From Plantago major (taxonomy: Eukaryota > Streptophyta > Magnoliopsida > Lamiales > Plantaginaceae), in assembly GCA_026545765.1 (NCBI GenBank), contig JAIFAC010000278.1, positions 62,001-126,000 on the forward strand: a DNA stretch of 64,000 bases. Reading direction: 5' to 3'. Both the position numbers and the translations under genes were made by a program. Below the pieces are notes generated by a model. The model searched no databases. It saw only the letters and a program-made list of their open reading frames with translations, and was not told the DNA's origin. Every line of letters begins with the position of its first letter. Position 1 is the stretch's first letter. Positions 1 through 14,807 of the stretch are shown in pieces.

Positions 1-3000
1 TCTCTCAAGTGGAGTTGTTACGTGTTGTTTATCCACTCCTTTTGTGTTTTGTTTTACTCTCAAGTAGAGTTCTTCGTTCGTTATTTTATTACTCCTCATG
101 TGTTGTTTAAATCTCAAATTGACTTCTCGTTTGTAATTATCCCACTCCTTTATTGTGTTGTTTATCCCTCCTTATGTGTGTTGTTAACTCTCAGTAGTGT
201 TCTTGATTTTGATACTCATACTCCTTGATTGTATTGTTTAAATATCTAATAGACTTCTTAGTTTGACATTATCCCTCCTTTATTGTGTTGTTTATCTCTC
301 AAGTGGAGTTGTTAGTTTTTTGTTTATCCCACTCCTTTTGTGTTTTGTTTTACTCTCAAGTAGAGTTCTTAGACGTTATTTTATTACTCCTCCTGTGTGT
401 TGTTTAAATCTCAAATTGACTTCTCCGTTTGTAATTATCCAACTCCTTTATTGTGTTGTTTATCCCTCCTTATGTGTGTTGTTTAATTCTCAAGTAGTGT
501 TCTTGATTTTACTCATACTCCTTGATATTGTTTAAATCCCTCATAGACTTCTTCGTTTGACATTATCCCACTCCTTTATTGTGTTGTTTATCTCTCAAGT
601 GGAGTTGTTCGTTTGTTGTTTATCCCACTCCTTTTGTGTTTGTTTTAATCTCAAGTAGAGTTCTTAGTTAGTTATTTTATTACTCCTCATGTGTGTTTTT
701 TAAATCTCAAATTGACTTCTCCGTTTGTAATTATCCCTCCTTTATTGTTGTTTATCCCACTCCTTATGTGTGTTGTTTAATTCTCAAGTAGTGTTCTTGA
801 TTTTGATACTCATACTCCTTTGTATTGTTTAAATATCTCAGACTTCTTGGTTTGACATTATCCACTCCTTTATTGTGTTTTATCTCTCAAGTGGAGTTGT
901 TAGTTTGTTGTTTATCCACTCCTTTTGTGTTTTGTTTTACTCTCAGTAGAGTTCTTAGTTCGTTATTTTATTACTCCTCATGTGTGTTGTTTAAATCTCA
1001 AATTGACTTCTCGTTTGTAATTATCCCACTCCTTTATTGTGTTGTTTATCCCACTCCTTATGTGTTGTTGAACTCTCAAGTAGTGTTCTTGATTTTGATA
1101 CTCATACTCCTTGATGTATTGTTTAAATATCTAATAGACTTCTTGTTTGACATTATCCCACTCCTTTATTGTGTTGTTTATCTCTCAAGTGGGTTGTTAG
1201 TTTTGTTTATCCCACTCCTTTTGTGTTTTGTTTTACTCTCAAGTAGAGTTCTTAGATTCGTTATTTTATTACTCCTCATGTGTTGTTTAAATCTCAAATT
1301 GACTTCTCCGTTTGTAATTATCACTCCTTTTATGTGTTGTTTATCCCACTCCTTATGTGTCTTTTTAATTCTCAGTAGTGTTCTTGATTTTGTACTCATA
1401 CTCCTTGATGTATTGTTTAAATATCTCATAGACTTCTTAGTTTGACATTATCCCACTCCTTTATTGTGTTGTTTATCTCTCAAGTGAGTTGTTAGTTTGT
1501 TGTTTATCCTCCTTTTGTGTTTTGTTTTACTCTCAGTAGAGTTCTTAGTTCGTTATTTTATTACTCCTGTGTGTTGTTTAAATCTCAAATTGACTTCTCG
1601 TTTGTAATTATCCCACTCCTTTATTGTGTTGTTTATCACTCCTTATGTGTGTTGTTTAACTCTCAAGTAGTGTTCTTGATTTGTGATACTCATACTCCTT
1701 GATGTATTGTTTAAATCTAATAGACTTCTTGGTTTGACATTATCCCACTCCTTTATTGTGTTGTTTATCTCCCAAGTGGAGTTTTTCGTTTGTTGTTTAT
1801 CCCACTCCTTTTGTATTTTGTTTTACTCTCAAGTAGAGTTCTTCGTTCGTTATTTATTACTCCTCCTGTGTGTTGATTAAATCTCTAATTGACTTCTCCG
1901 TTTGTAATTATCCCAGTCGTTTGTTGTGTTGTTTATCCCACTCCTTATGTGTTGTTAACTCTCAAGTAGTGTTCTTGATTTTGATACTCATACTCCTTGA
2001 TGTATTGTTTAAATATCTCATAGACTTCTTGTTTGACATTATCCACTCCTTTATTGTGTTGTTTATCTCTCAAGTGGAGTTGTTAGTTTTGTTTATCCCA
2101 CTCCTTTTTGTGTTTTGTTTTACTCTCAAGTAGAGTTCTTAGTTCGTTATTTTATTACTCCTCACATGTGTTGTTTAAATCTCAAATTGACTTCTCGTTT
2201 GTAATTATCCTCCTTTATTGTGTTGTTTATCCACTCCTTATGTGTTGTTTAACTCTCAAGTAGTGTTCTTGATTTTGATACTCCTTGATTGTATTGTTTA
2301 AATATCTAATAGACTTCTTGTTTGACATTATCCCTCCTTTATTGTGTTGTTTATCTCTCAATTGGGTTGTTTTTTTGTTTATCCCACTCCTTTTGTGTTT
2401 TGTTTTACTCTCAGTAGAGTTCTTAGATTGTTATTTTATTACTCTTCATGTGTGTTGTTTAAATCTCAAATTCACTTTTCCGTTTGTAATTATTATCCCA
2501 CTCCTTTATTGTGTTGTTTATCCCACTCCTTTTGTGTTTTGTTTAACTCTCAAGTAGTGTTCTTGATTTTGATACTCATACTCCTTGATGTATTGTTTAA
2601 ATATCTAATAGACTTCTTAGTTTGACATTATCCACTCCTTTATTGTGTTTATCTCTCAGTGGAGTAATTGTTTTGTTGTTTATCCCTCCTTTTGTGTTTT
2701 GTTTTACTCTCAGTAGAGTTCTTAGTTCGTTATTTTATTACTCCTCCTGTGTGTTGTTTAAATCTCAAATTGACTTCTCCGTTTGTAATTATCGCCCTCC
2801 TTTATTGTGTTGTTTATCCCACTCCTAATGTGTGTTGTTTGACTGTCAAGTAGTGTTCTTGATTTTGATACTCATACTCCTTGATGTATTGTTTAAATAT
2901 CTAGACTTCTTAGTTTGACATTATCCCACTCCTTTATTGTGTTGTTTATCTCTCAATTGGAGTTGTTAGTTTGTTGTTTATCCCACTCCTTTTGTGGTTT

Positions 3001-6000
3001 GTTTTACTCTCAAGTAGAGTTCTTGATTCGTTATTTTACTCCTCATGTGTGTTGTTTAAATCTCAAATTGACTTCTCCGTTTGTAATTATCCCACTCCTT
3101 TATTGTGTTGTTTATCCCTCCTTATGTGTGTTTTTAACTCTCAAGTAGTGTTCTTGATTTTGATACTCATACTCCTTGATGTATTGTTTAAATATCTCAT
3201 AGACTTCTTGTTTGACATTATCCCTCCTTTATTGTGTTGTTTATCTCTCAACTGGAGTTGTTCGTTTGTTGTTTATCCCACTCCTTTTGTGTTTTGTTTT
3301 ACTCTCAAGTAGAGTTCTTCGTTCGTTATTTTATTACTTCTCCTGTGTGTTGTTTAAATCTGAAATTGACTTCTCAGTTTGTAATTATCCGACTCGTTTA
3401 TTGTGTTGTTTATCCCACTCGTTATGTGTTTTGTTTAACTCACAAGTAGTGTTCTTCGATTGTGATACTCATACTCCTTGAGTGTATTGTTTAAATATCT
3501 AATAGACTTCTTCGTTTGTCATTATCCCACTCCTTTATTGTGTTGTTTATCTCTCAAGTGGAGTTGTTCGATTGTAGTTTATTCCACTCCTTTTGTGTGT
3601 TATTTTACTCTTAAGTAGAGTTATTAGTTCGTTATTTTATTACTCCTCATGTGTTTTGTTTAAATCTCAAATTGACTTCCACGTTTGTAATTATACCACT
3701 CCTTTATTGTTGTTTATCCCTCCTTATGTGTGTTGTTTAACTCTCAGTAGTGTTCTTGATTTTGATACTCATACTCCTTGATGTATTGTTTAAATATCTA
3801 ATAGACTTCTTGTTTGACATTATCCACTCCTTTATTGTGTTGTTTATCTCTCAGTGGAGTTGTTAGTTTGTTGTTTATCACTCTTTTTGTGTTTTGTTTT
3901 ACTCTCAAGTAGAGTTCTTCGTTCTTTATTTTATTACTCCTCGTTTGTGTTGTTTAAATCTCAAATTGACTTCTCCGTTTGTAATAATCCCACTCCTTTA
4001 TTGTGTTGTTTATCCCACTCCTTATGTGTGTTGTTGAACTCTCAAGTAGTGTTCTTCGATTGTGATACTCATACTCCTTGAGTGTATTGTTTAAATATCT
4101 AATAGACTTCTTTGTTTGACATTATCCCACTCCTTTATTGTGTTGTTTATCTCTCAAGTGGAGTTGTTACGTTTGTTATTTTACTCCTTTTGTGTTTTGT
4201 TTTACTCTCAGTAGAGTTCTTAGTTCGTTATTTTATTACTCCTCATGTGTTGTTTAAATCTCAAATTGACTTCTCGTTTGTAATTATCCCACTCCTTTAT
4301 TGTGTTGTTTATCCCTCCTTATGTGTTGTTTAATTCTCAAGTAGTGTTCTTGATTTTGATACTCATACTCCTTGATGTATTGTTTAAATATCTAATAGAC
4401 TTCTTCGTTTGACATTATCCACTCCTTTATTGTGTTGTTGTTTATCTCTCAAGTGGAGTAATTAGTTTGTTGTTTATCCCACTCCTTTGTGTTTTGTTTT
4501 ACTCTCAAGTAGAGTTCTTAGTTAGTTATTTTATTACTCCTCATTGTGTTGTTTAAATCTCAAATTGACTTCTCCGTTTGTAATTATCACTCCTTTATTG
4601 TGTTGTTTATCCTCCTTATGTGTGTTGTTTTCTCAAGTAGTGTTCTTGATTTTGATACTCATACTCCTTGATGTATTGTTTAAATATCTAATAGACTTCT
4701 TAGTTTGACATTATCCTCCTTTATTGTTGTTTATCTCTCAAGTGGAGTTGTTACGTTGTTGTTTATCCCTCCTTTTTGTGTTTTGTTTTACTCTCAAGTA
4801 GAGTTCTTAGGTTAGTAATTATATTACTCCTCCTGTGTGTTGTTTAAATCTCGAATTGACTTCTCCGTTTGTAATTATCCCACTCGTTTATTGTGTTGTT
4901 TATTCCACTCCTTATGTGTGTTGTTGAACTCTCAAGTAGTGTTCTTCGATTTGGATACTCATACTCCTTCAGTGTATTGTTTAAATATCTAATAGACATC
5001 TTCGTTTGACATTATCCCACTCCTTTATTTTGTTGTTTATCTCTAAAGTGGAGTAATTCGTTGGTTGTTTATCCCACTCCTTTTGTGTTTTTTTTAACTC
5101 TCAAGTAGAGTTCTTCGTTCGTTATTTAATTACTCCTCATGTGTGTTGTTTAAAATCTCAAATTGACTTCTCCGTTTGTAATTATCCCCGTCATTTATTG
5201 TGTTGTTTATCCCACTCCTTATGTGTTTTTAACTCTCAAGTAGTGTTCTTGATTTTGATACTCATACTCCTTGATTATTGTTTAAATATCTCATAGACTT
5301 CTTAGTTTGACATTATCCACTCCTTTATTGTGTTGTTTATCTCTCAAGTGGAGTAATTAGTTTGTTGTTATCCCCTCCTTTTGTGTTTTGTTTTACTCTC
5401 AGTAGAGTTCTTAGTTCGTTATTTATTACTCCTCATGTGTTGTTTAAATCTCAAATTGACTTCTCCGTTTGTAATTATCACTCCTTTATTGTGTTGTTTA
5501 TCCACTCCTTATGTGTTGTTTAACTCTCAAGTAGTGTTCTTGATTTTGATACTCATACTCCTTGATGTATTGTTTAAATCTAATAGACTTCTACGTTTGA
5601 CATTATCCCACTCCTTTATTGTGTTGTTTATCTCTCAAGTGGAGTTGTTCGTGTGTTGTTTATCCCCTCCTTTTGTGTGTTGTTTTACTCTCAAGTAGAG
5701 TTCTTCGTTCGTTATTTTATTACTCCTCATGTGTTGTTTAAATCTCAAATTGACTTCTCGTTTGTAATTATCACTCCTTTATTGTGTTGTTTATCCACTC
5801 CTTATGTGTGTTGTTAACTCTCAAGTAGTGTTCTTGATTTTGATACTCATACTCCTTGATGTATTGTTTAAATATCTAATAGACTTCTTAGTTTGACATT
5901 ATCCTCCTTTATTGTGTTGTTTATCTCTCTCAGTGGAGTTGTTACGTTTTTGTTTATCCCTCCTTTTGTGTTTTGTTTGACTCTCACGTAGAGTTCTTCG

Positions 6001-8360
6001 TTCGTTATTTTACTCCTCATGTGTGTTGTTTAAATCTCAAATTGACTTCCGTTTGTAATTATCCACTCCTTTATTGTGTTGTTTATCCTCCTTATGTGTG
6101 TTGTTTAATTCTCAAGTAGTGTTCTTGATTTGATACTCATACTCCTTGATTGTATTGTTTAAATATCTCATAGACTTCTTGTTTGACATTATCCTCCTTT
6201 ATTGTGTTGTTTATCTCTCAAGTGGAGTTGTTCGTTTGTTGTTTATCCCACTCCTTTTGTGTTTTGTTTTACTCTCAAGTAGAGTTCTTCGTTCGTTATT
6301 TTATTACTCCTCCTGTGTGTTGTTTAAATCTCAAATTGACTTCTCCGTTTGTAATTATCCCACTCCTTTATTGTGTTGTTTATCCCACTCCTTATGTGTG
6401 TTGTTTAACACTCAAGTATTGTTCTATGATTTTGATACTCACACTACTTGATGTATTGTTTAAATATCTAATAGACTTCTTCGTTTGACATTATCCCACT
6501 CCTTTATTGTGTTGTTTATCTCGCAAGTGGAGTTGTTCGTTTGTTGTTTATCCCACTCCTTTTGTGTTTTGTTTAACTCTCAAGTAGAGTTCTTTGTTCG
6601 TTATTTTATTACTCCTCATGTGTGTTGTTTAAATCTCAAATTGACTTCTCCGTTTGTAATTATCCCACTCCTTTATTGTGTTGTTTATCCCACTCCTTAT
6701 GTGTTGTTGAACTCTCAAGTAGTGTTCTTCGATTTTGATACTCATACTCCTTGATTGTATTGTTTAAATATCTAATAGACTTCTTAGTTTGACATTATCC
6801 ACTCCTTTATTGTGTTGTTTATCTCTCAAGTGGAGTTGTTAGTTTTTGTTTATCCCACTCCTTTTGTGTTTTGTTTTACTCTCAGTAGAGTTCTTCGTTC
6901 GTTATTTTATTACTCCTCATGTGTGTTGTTTAAATCTCAAATTGACTTCTCCGTTTGTAATTATCCCTCCTTTATTGTTGTTTATCCCCTCCTTATGTGT
7001 TTTTAATTCTCAAGTAGTGTTCTTGATTTTGATACTCATACTCCTTGATGTATTGTTTAAATATCTCATAGACTTCTTCGTTTGACATTATCCCACTCCT
7101 TTATTGTGTTGTTTATCTCTCAATTGGAGTTGTTCGTTTGTTGTTTATCCCACTCCTTTTGTGTTTTGTTTTACTCTCAAGTAGAGTTCTTAGTTCGTTA
7201 TTTTATTACTCCTCAGGTGTTTTTTAAATATCAAATTGACTTCTCCGTTTGTAATTATCACTCCTTTATTGTGTTGTTTATCCACTCCTTATGTGTGTTG
7301 TTTAACTCTCAAGTAGTGTTCTTGATTTTGATACTCCATACTCCTTGAATTGTTTAAATATCTAATAGACTTCTTCGTTTGACATTATCCCTCCTTTATT
7401 GTGTTGTTTATCTCTCAAGTGGAGTTGTTCGTTTGTTGTTTATCCCACTCCTTTTGTGTTTTGTTTTACTCTCAAGTAGAGTTCTTCGTTCGTTATTTTA
7501 TTACTCCTCCTGTGCGTTGTTTAAATCTCAAATTGACTTCTCCGTTTTTAATTATCCCACTCCTTTATTGTGTTGTTTACCCCACTCCTTATGTGTGTTT
7601 TAATTCTCAAGTAGTGTTCTTGATTTTGATACTCATACTCCTTGATGTATTGTTTAAATATCTAATAGACTTCTTCGTTTGACATTATCCTCCTTTATTG
7701 TGTTGTTTATCTCTCAAGTGGAGTTTTTATTTTGTTTATCCCACTCCTTTTGTGTTTTGTTTAACTCTCAAGTAGAGTTCTTCGTTCGTTATTTTATTTC
7801 TCCTCATGTGTGTTGTTTAAATCTCAAATTGACTTCTCCTTTTGTAATTGCCCACTCCTTTATTGTGTTGTTTATCCCACTCCTTATGTGTCTTTTTTAA
7901 TTCTCAAGTAGTGTTCTTCGATTTTGACACTCATACTCTTTCAGTGTATTGTTTAAATATCTCATAGACTTCTTCGTTTGACATTATCCCACACCTTTAT
8001 TGTGTTGTTTATCTCTCAAGTGGAGTAATTCGTTTGTTGTTTATCCCACTCCTTTTGTGTTTTGTTTTACTCTCAAGTAGAATTCTTCGTTCGTTATTTA
8101 TTACTCCTACTGTGTGTTGTTTAAATCTCAAATTGACTTCTCCGTTTTTAATTATCCCACTCCTTTATTGTGTTGTTTACCCCACTCCTTATGTGTGTTT
8201 TTTAATTCTCAAGTATTGTTCTTGATTTGTGATACTCATACTCCTTGATGTATTGTTTAAATATCTAATAGACTTCTTAGTTTGACATTATCCCACTCCT
8301 TTATTGTGTTGTTTATCTCTCAAGTGGGTTGTTACGTTTGTTTTATCCCACTCCTTTTGT

Positions 8361-8460
8361 GTTTGTTTTTAATCAAAAGAAGAGTTCTTAGTACGTAATT
8401 TTATTACTCCTCATGTGATTTGTTTAAATATCAAATTTACTTTTCAGTTTGTAATTATCC
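8361..8460 (+). repeat. Diverged copy in the left array
   Basis: This C-D stretch departs from the consensus by several substitutions: AATCAAAAGAAGAGTTCTTAG where other copies have ACTCTCAAGTAGAGTTCTTCG, then GTACGTAATTTT, and ATCAAATTTACTTTTCAG in place of ATCTCAAATTGACTTCTCCG. The copy is still alignable over its full length, so it is an old or unhomogenised unit, not an insertion. Confidence 0.7.
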
Positions 8461-11400
8461 CACTCCTTGATTGTGTTGTTTATCCCACTCCTTATGTGTG
8501 TTGTTAATTCTCAAGTAGTGTTCTTGATTTTGATACTCATACTCCTTCAGTGTATTGTTTAAATATCTAATAGACTTCTTCGTTTGACATTATCCCACTC
8601 CTTTATTGTGTTGTTTATCTCTCAAGTGGAGTTGTTAGTTTTTGTTTATCCTCCTTTTGTGTTTTGTTTTACTCTCAAGTATAGTTCTTCGATAGTTATT
8701 TTATTACTCCTCATGTGTGTTGTTTAAATCTCAAATTGACTTCTCCGTTTGTAATTATCACTCCTTTATTGTGTTGTTTATCCACTCCTTATGTGTTGTT
8801 GAATTCTCAAGTAGTGTTCTTGATTTGATACTCATACTCCTTGATGTATTGTTTAAATATCTAATAGACTTCTTGTTGACATTATCCTCCTTTATTGTGT
8901 TGTTTATCTCTCAAGTGGAGTTGTTTTTTGTTTATCCCACTCCTTTTGTGTTTTGTTTTACTCTCAAGTAGAGTTCTTGTTCGTTATTTTATTACTCCTC
9001 ATGTGTTGTTTAAATCTCAAATTGACTTCTCCATTTGTAATTATCACTCCTTTATTGTGTTGTTTATCCACTCCTTATGTGTTGTTTAACTCTCAAGTAG
9101 TGTTCTTGATTTTGATACTCATACTCCTTGATGTATTGTTTAAATATCTCATAGACTTCTTAGTTTGACATTATCCCTCCTTTATTGTGTTGTTTATCTC
9201 TCAGTGGAGTTGTTAGTTTGTTGTTTATCCCACTCCTTTTGTGTTTTGTTTTACTCTCAAGTAAGTTCTTAGATTCGTTATTTTATTACTCCTCCTGTGT
9301 GTTGTTTAAATCTCAAATTGACTTCTCCGTTTGTAATTATCCTCCTTTATTGTGTTGTTTATCCCTCCTTATGTGTGTTGTTTAACTCTCAAGTAGTGTT
9401 CTTGATTTTGATACTCATACTCCTTGATGTATTGTTTAAATATCTGAGACTTCTTCATTTGACATTATCCCACTCCTTTATTGTTGTTTATCTCTCAAGT
9501 GGGTAATTGTTTGTTGTTTATCCCTCCTTTTGTGTTTTGTTTTACTCTCAAGTAGAGTTCTTAGTTAGTTATTTTATTACTCCTCCTTGTGTGTTGTTTA
9601 AATCTCAAATTGACTTCTCGTTTGTAATTATCCACTCCTTTATTGTGTTGTTTATCCCTCCTTATGTGTGTTGTTTAACTCTCAAGTAGTGTTCTTGATT
9701 TTGATACTCATACTCCTTGATGTATTGTTTAAATATCTAATAGACTTCTTCGTTTGACATTATCCTCCTTTATTGTGTTTTTATCTCTCAGTGGAGTTGT
9801 TAGTTTGTTGTTTATCACTCCTTTTGTGTTTTGTTTACTCTCAGTAGAGTTCTTAGTTCGTTATTTTATTACTCCTCATGTGTTGTTTAAATCTCAAATT
9901 GACTTCTCGTTTGTAATTATCCCACTCGTTTATTGTTGTTTATCCCACTCCTTATGTGTTGTTGAACTCTCAGTAGTGTTCTTGATTTTGATACTCATAC
10001 TCCTTGTATTGTTTAAATATCTAATAGACTTCTTATTTGACATTATCCACTCCTTTATTGTGTTGTTTATCTCTCAGTGGAGTTGTTAGTTTTTGTTTAT
10101 CCCACTCCTTTTGTGTTTTGTTTTACTCTCAGTAGAGTTCTTAGTTCGTTATTTTATTACTCCTCATGTGTTGTTTAAATCTCAAATTGACTTCTCGTTT
10201 GTAATTATCCTCCTTTATTGTGTTGTTTATCCCACTCCTTATGTGTTGTTTAACTCTCAAGTAGTGTTCTTGATTTTGATACTCATACTCCTTGATGTAT
10301 TGTTTAAATATCTAATAGACTTCTTAGTTTGACATTATCCCTCCTTTATTGTGTTGTTTATCTCTCAAGTGGGTTGTTAGTTTGTTGTTTATCCACTCCT
10401 TTTGTGTTTTGTTTACTCTCAAGTAGAGTTCTTAGTTAGTTATTTTATTACTCCTCATGTGTTGTTTAAATCTCAAATTGACTTCTCCGTTTGTAATTAT
10501 CCTCCTTTATTGTGTTGTTTATCCCTCCTTATGTGTGTTGTTTAACTCTCAGTAGTGTTCTTGATTTTGATACTCATACTCCTTGATGTATTGTTTAAAT
10601 CTCATAGACTTCTTAGTTTGACATTATCCCACTCCTTTATTGTGTTTTATCTCTCAAGTGGAGTTGTTTGTTTATCCCACTCCTTTTGTGTTTTGTTTAC
10701 TCTCAAGTAGAGTTCTTATTCGTTATTTTATTACTCCTCATGTGTGTTTTAAATCTCAAATTGACTTCTCCGTTTGTAATTATCCCACTCGTTTATTGTG
10801 TTGTTTATCCCTCCTTATGTGTGTTGTTGAACTCTCAAGTAGTGTTCTTCGATTTTGATACTCATACTCCTTCAGTGTATTGTTTAAATATCTAATAGAC
10901 TTCTTCGTTTGACATTATCCCACTCCTTTATTGTGTTGTTTATCTCTCAATTGGAGTTGTCCGTTTTTTGTTTATCCCACTCCTTTTGAGTTTTGTTTTA
11001 CTCTCAAGTAGAGTTCTTCGTTCGTTATTTTATTACTCCTCCAGTGTGTTGTTTAAATCTCAAATTGACTTGTTCGTTTGTAATTGTCCCACGCCTTTAT
11101 TGTGTTGTTTATCCGACTCCTTATGTGTCTTTTTTAATTCTCAAGTAGTGTTCTTCGATTTTGACACTCATACTCTTTCAGTGTATTGTTTAAATATCTC
11201 ATAGACTTCTTCGTTTGACATTATCCCACTCCTTTATTGTGTTGTTTATCTCGCAAGTGGAGTTGTTCGTTTGTTGTTTACCCCACTCCTTTTGTGTTTT
11301 GTTTTACTCTCAAGTAGAGTTCTTCGTTCGTTATTTTATTACTCCTCCTGTGTGTTGTTAAAATCACAAATTGACTTCTCTGTTTGTAATTGTCCCACTC

Positions 11401-13889
11401 CTTTATTGTGTTGTTTATCCCACTCCTTATGTGTGTTGTTTAACTGTCAAGTAGTGTTCTTGATTTTGATACTCCTTGATTGATTGTTTAAATATCTAAT
11501 AGACTTCTTGTTTGACATTATCCCACTCCTTTATTGTGTTGTTTATCTCTCAGTGGAGTTGTTAGTTGTTGTTTATCCCACTCCTTTTGTGTTTTGTTTT
11601 ACTCTCAAGTAGAGTTCTTCGTTAGATTATTTATTACTCCTCATGTGTTGTTTAAATCTCAAATTGACTTCTCCGTTTGTAATTATCCCCTCCTTTATTG
11701 TGTTGTTATCCCACTCCTTATGTGTTGAACTCTCAGTAGTGTTCTTGATTTTGATACTCATACTCCTTGATGTATTGTTTAAATATCTAATAGACTTCTT
11801 GTTTGACATTATCCCACTCCTTTATTGTGTTGTTTATCTCTCTCAGTGAGTTGTTAGTTTTTTGTTATCCCACTCCTTTTGTGTTTTGTTTTACTCTCAA
11901 GTAGAGTTCTTAGTTCGTTATTTATTACTCCTCATGTGTTGTTTAAATCTCAAATTGACTTCTCCGTTTGTAATTATCCTCCTTTATTGTGTTGTTTATC
12001 CCTCCTTATGTGTTGTTTTAACTCTCAAGTAGTGTTCTTGATTTTGATACTCATACTCCTTGATGTATTGTTTAAATATCTCATAGACTTCTTAGTTTGA
12101 CATTATCCCACTCCTTTATTGTGTTGTTTATCTCTCAAGTGGAGTTGTTAGTTGTTGTTTATCCCACTCCTTTTGTGTTTTGTTTTACTCTCAGTAGAGT
12201 TCTTAGTTCGTTATTTTATTACTCCTCCATTGTTGTTGTTTAAATCTCAAATTGACTTCTCCGTTTGTAATTATCCCACTCTTTATTGTGTTGTTTATCC
12301 CACTCCTTATGTGTTGTTTAATTCTCAAGTAGTGTTCTTGATTTTGATACTCATACTCCTTGATGTATTGTTTAAATATCTAATAGACTTCTTGGTTTGA
12401 CATTATCCCACTCCTTTATTGTGTTGTTTATCTCTCAGTGGAGTTGTTAGTTTGTTGTTTATCCCACTCCTTTTGTGTTTTGTTTTACTCTCAAGTAGAG
12501 TTCTTAGTTCGTTATTTATTACTCCTCACAGTGTTGTTTAAATCTCAAATTGACTTCTCCGTTTGTAATTATCCCACTGCTTTATTGTGTTGTTTACCCC
12601 ACTCCTTATGTGTGTTGTTGAATTCTCAAGTAGTGTTCTTGATTTTGATACTCATACTCCTTGATGTATTGTTTAAATATCTAATAGACTTCTTAGTTTG
12701 ACATTATCCCACTCCTTTATTGTGTTGTTTATCTCTCAGTGGAGTTGTTAGTTTTGTTTATCCCACTCCTTTTGTGTTTTTTTACTCTCAAGTAGAGTTC
12801 TTAGTTCGTTATTTTATTACTCCTCATGTGTGTTGTTTAAATCTCAAATTGACTTCTCGTTTGTAATTATCACTCCTTTATTGTGTTGTTTATCCCACTC
12901 CTTATGTGTTGTTTAATTCTCAAGTAGTGTTCTTGATTTTGATACTCATACTCCTTGATTGTATTGTTTAAATATCTCATAGACTTCTTAGTTTGACATT
13001 ATCCCACTCCTTTATTGTGTTGTTTATCTCTCAGTAGTGAGTTGTTAGGTTTGTTGTTTATCCCACTCCTTTTGTGTTTTGTTTTACTCTCAAGTAGAGT
13101 TCTTTGTTCGTTATTTTATTACTCCTCCTGTGTGTTGTTTAAATCTCAAATTGACTTCTCCGTTCGTAATTATCCAACTCCTTTATTGTGTTGTTTACCC
13201 CGCTCCTTATGTGTGTTTTTTAACTGTCAAGTAGTGTTCTTGATTTTGATACTCATACTCCTTGATGTATTGTTTAAATCTCATAGACTTCTTAGTTTGA
13301 CATTATCCACTCCTTTATTGTGTTGTTTATCTCTCAAGTGGGTTGTTAGTTTTGTTTATCCCTCCTTTTGTGTTTTGTTTTACTCTCAGTAGAGTTCTTA
13401 GTTCGTTATTTTATTACTCCTCATGTGTTGTTTAAATCTCAAATTGACTTCTCGTTTGTAATTATCACTCCTTTATTGTGTTGTTTATCCTCCTTATGTG
13501 TGTTGTTGAACTCTCAAGTAGTGTTCTTGATTTTGATACTCATACTCCTTGATGTATTGTTTAAATATCTCATAGACTTCTTAGTTTGACATTATCCACT
13601 CCTTTATTGTGTTGTTTATCTCTCAGTGGAGTTGTTAGTTTGTTGTTTACCCCACTCCTTTTGTGTTTTGTTTTACTCTCAAGTAGAGTTCTTCGTTCGT
13701 TATTTTATTACTCCTCCTTTGTGTTGTTTAAATCTCAAATTGACTTCTCCGTTTGTAATTATCCCACTCGTTTATTGTGTTGCTTATCCCACTCCTTATG
13801 TGTGTTGTTTATCACTCAAGTAGTGTTCTTCGATTGTGATACTCATACTCCTTCAGTGTATTGCTTAAATCACTAATAGACTTCTTCGT

Positions 13890-14807
13890 TTGACATTATC
13901 CCACTCCTATATTGTGTTGTTTATCTCTCAGGTGGAGTTGTTAGTTTGTTGTTTATCCCATTCCTTTTGTGTGTTGTTTTACTCTCAAGTAGAGTTCTTC
14001 GTTCGTTATTTTATTACTCCTCCTGTGTGTTGTTTAAATCTCAAATTGACTTCTCCGTTTGTAATTATCCCACTCCTTTATTGTGTTGTTTATCCCACTC
14101 CTTATGTGTGTTGTTTAACTGTCAAGTAGTGTTCTTCGATTGTGATATTCATATTCCTTCAGTTTATTGTTTAAATATCTAATAGACTTCTTCGTTTGAC
14201 ATTATCCCACTCCTTTATTGTGTTGTTTATCTCCCAAGTGGAGTTGTTCGTTTGTTGTTTATCCCACTCCTTTTGTGTTTTGTTTTACTCTCAAGTAGAG
14301 TTCTTCGTTCGTTATTTTATTACTCCTCCTATGTGTTGTTTAAATCTCAAATTGACTTCTCCGTTTGTAATTATCCCACTCGTTTGTTGTGTTGTTTATC
14401 CCACTCCTTATGTGTGTTGTTGAACTCTCAAGTAGTGTTCTTCGATTTTGATACTCATACTCCTTCAGTGTATTGTTTAAATATCTAATAGACTTCTTCG
14501 TTTGACATTATCCCACTCCTTTATTGTGTTGTTTATCTCTCAAGTGGAGTTGTTCGTTTGTTGTTTATCCCACTCCTTTTGTGTTTTGTTTTACTCTCAA
14601 GTAGAGTTCTTCGTTCGTTATTTTATTACTCCTCATGTGTGTTGTTTAAATCTCAAATTGACTTCTCCGTTTGTAATTGTCCCACGCCTTTATTGTGTTG
14701 TTTATCCGACTCCTTATGTGTCTTTTTTAACTCTCAAGTAGTGTTCTTCGATTTTGATACTCATACTCTTTCAGTGTATTGTTTAAATATCTCATAGACT
14801 TCTTCGT
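13890..14807 (+). repeat. Three consecutive full-length 306-bp units
   Basis: Three units follow one another with identical 306-bp spacing and few internal gaps, in contrast to the shortened copies at about 9,700-13,600. They keep CG at the positions where neighbouring copies read AG, GG or a single G (for example GTTCTTCGTTCG). Similar well-preserved stretches occur at 15,990-16,600 and 17,496-18,960. They may be a recently homogenised block or simply stretches with a better consensus sequence. Confidence 0.85.

Noticed and set aside
1178..1429. Minus-strand open frames in the arrays (also 11,627-11,809, 17,640-17,843 and 22,386-22,574)
   Set aside because: They are antisense readings of the same repeat units, isolated and not kept in neighbouring copies; the last merely runs from the LINE edge into the satellite.
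825..1445. Long open frames in the left array, up to about 206 codons, with repeated hydrophobic peptides
   Set aside because: 306 is a multiple of 3, so a stop-free frame in one unit can continue into the next. The peptides repeat with the DNA, occur in overlapping frames and have no domain or codon signature. They are a by-product of a T-rich repeat.
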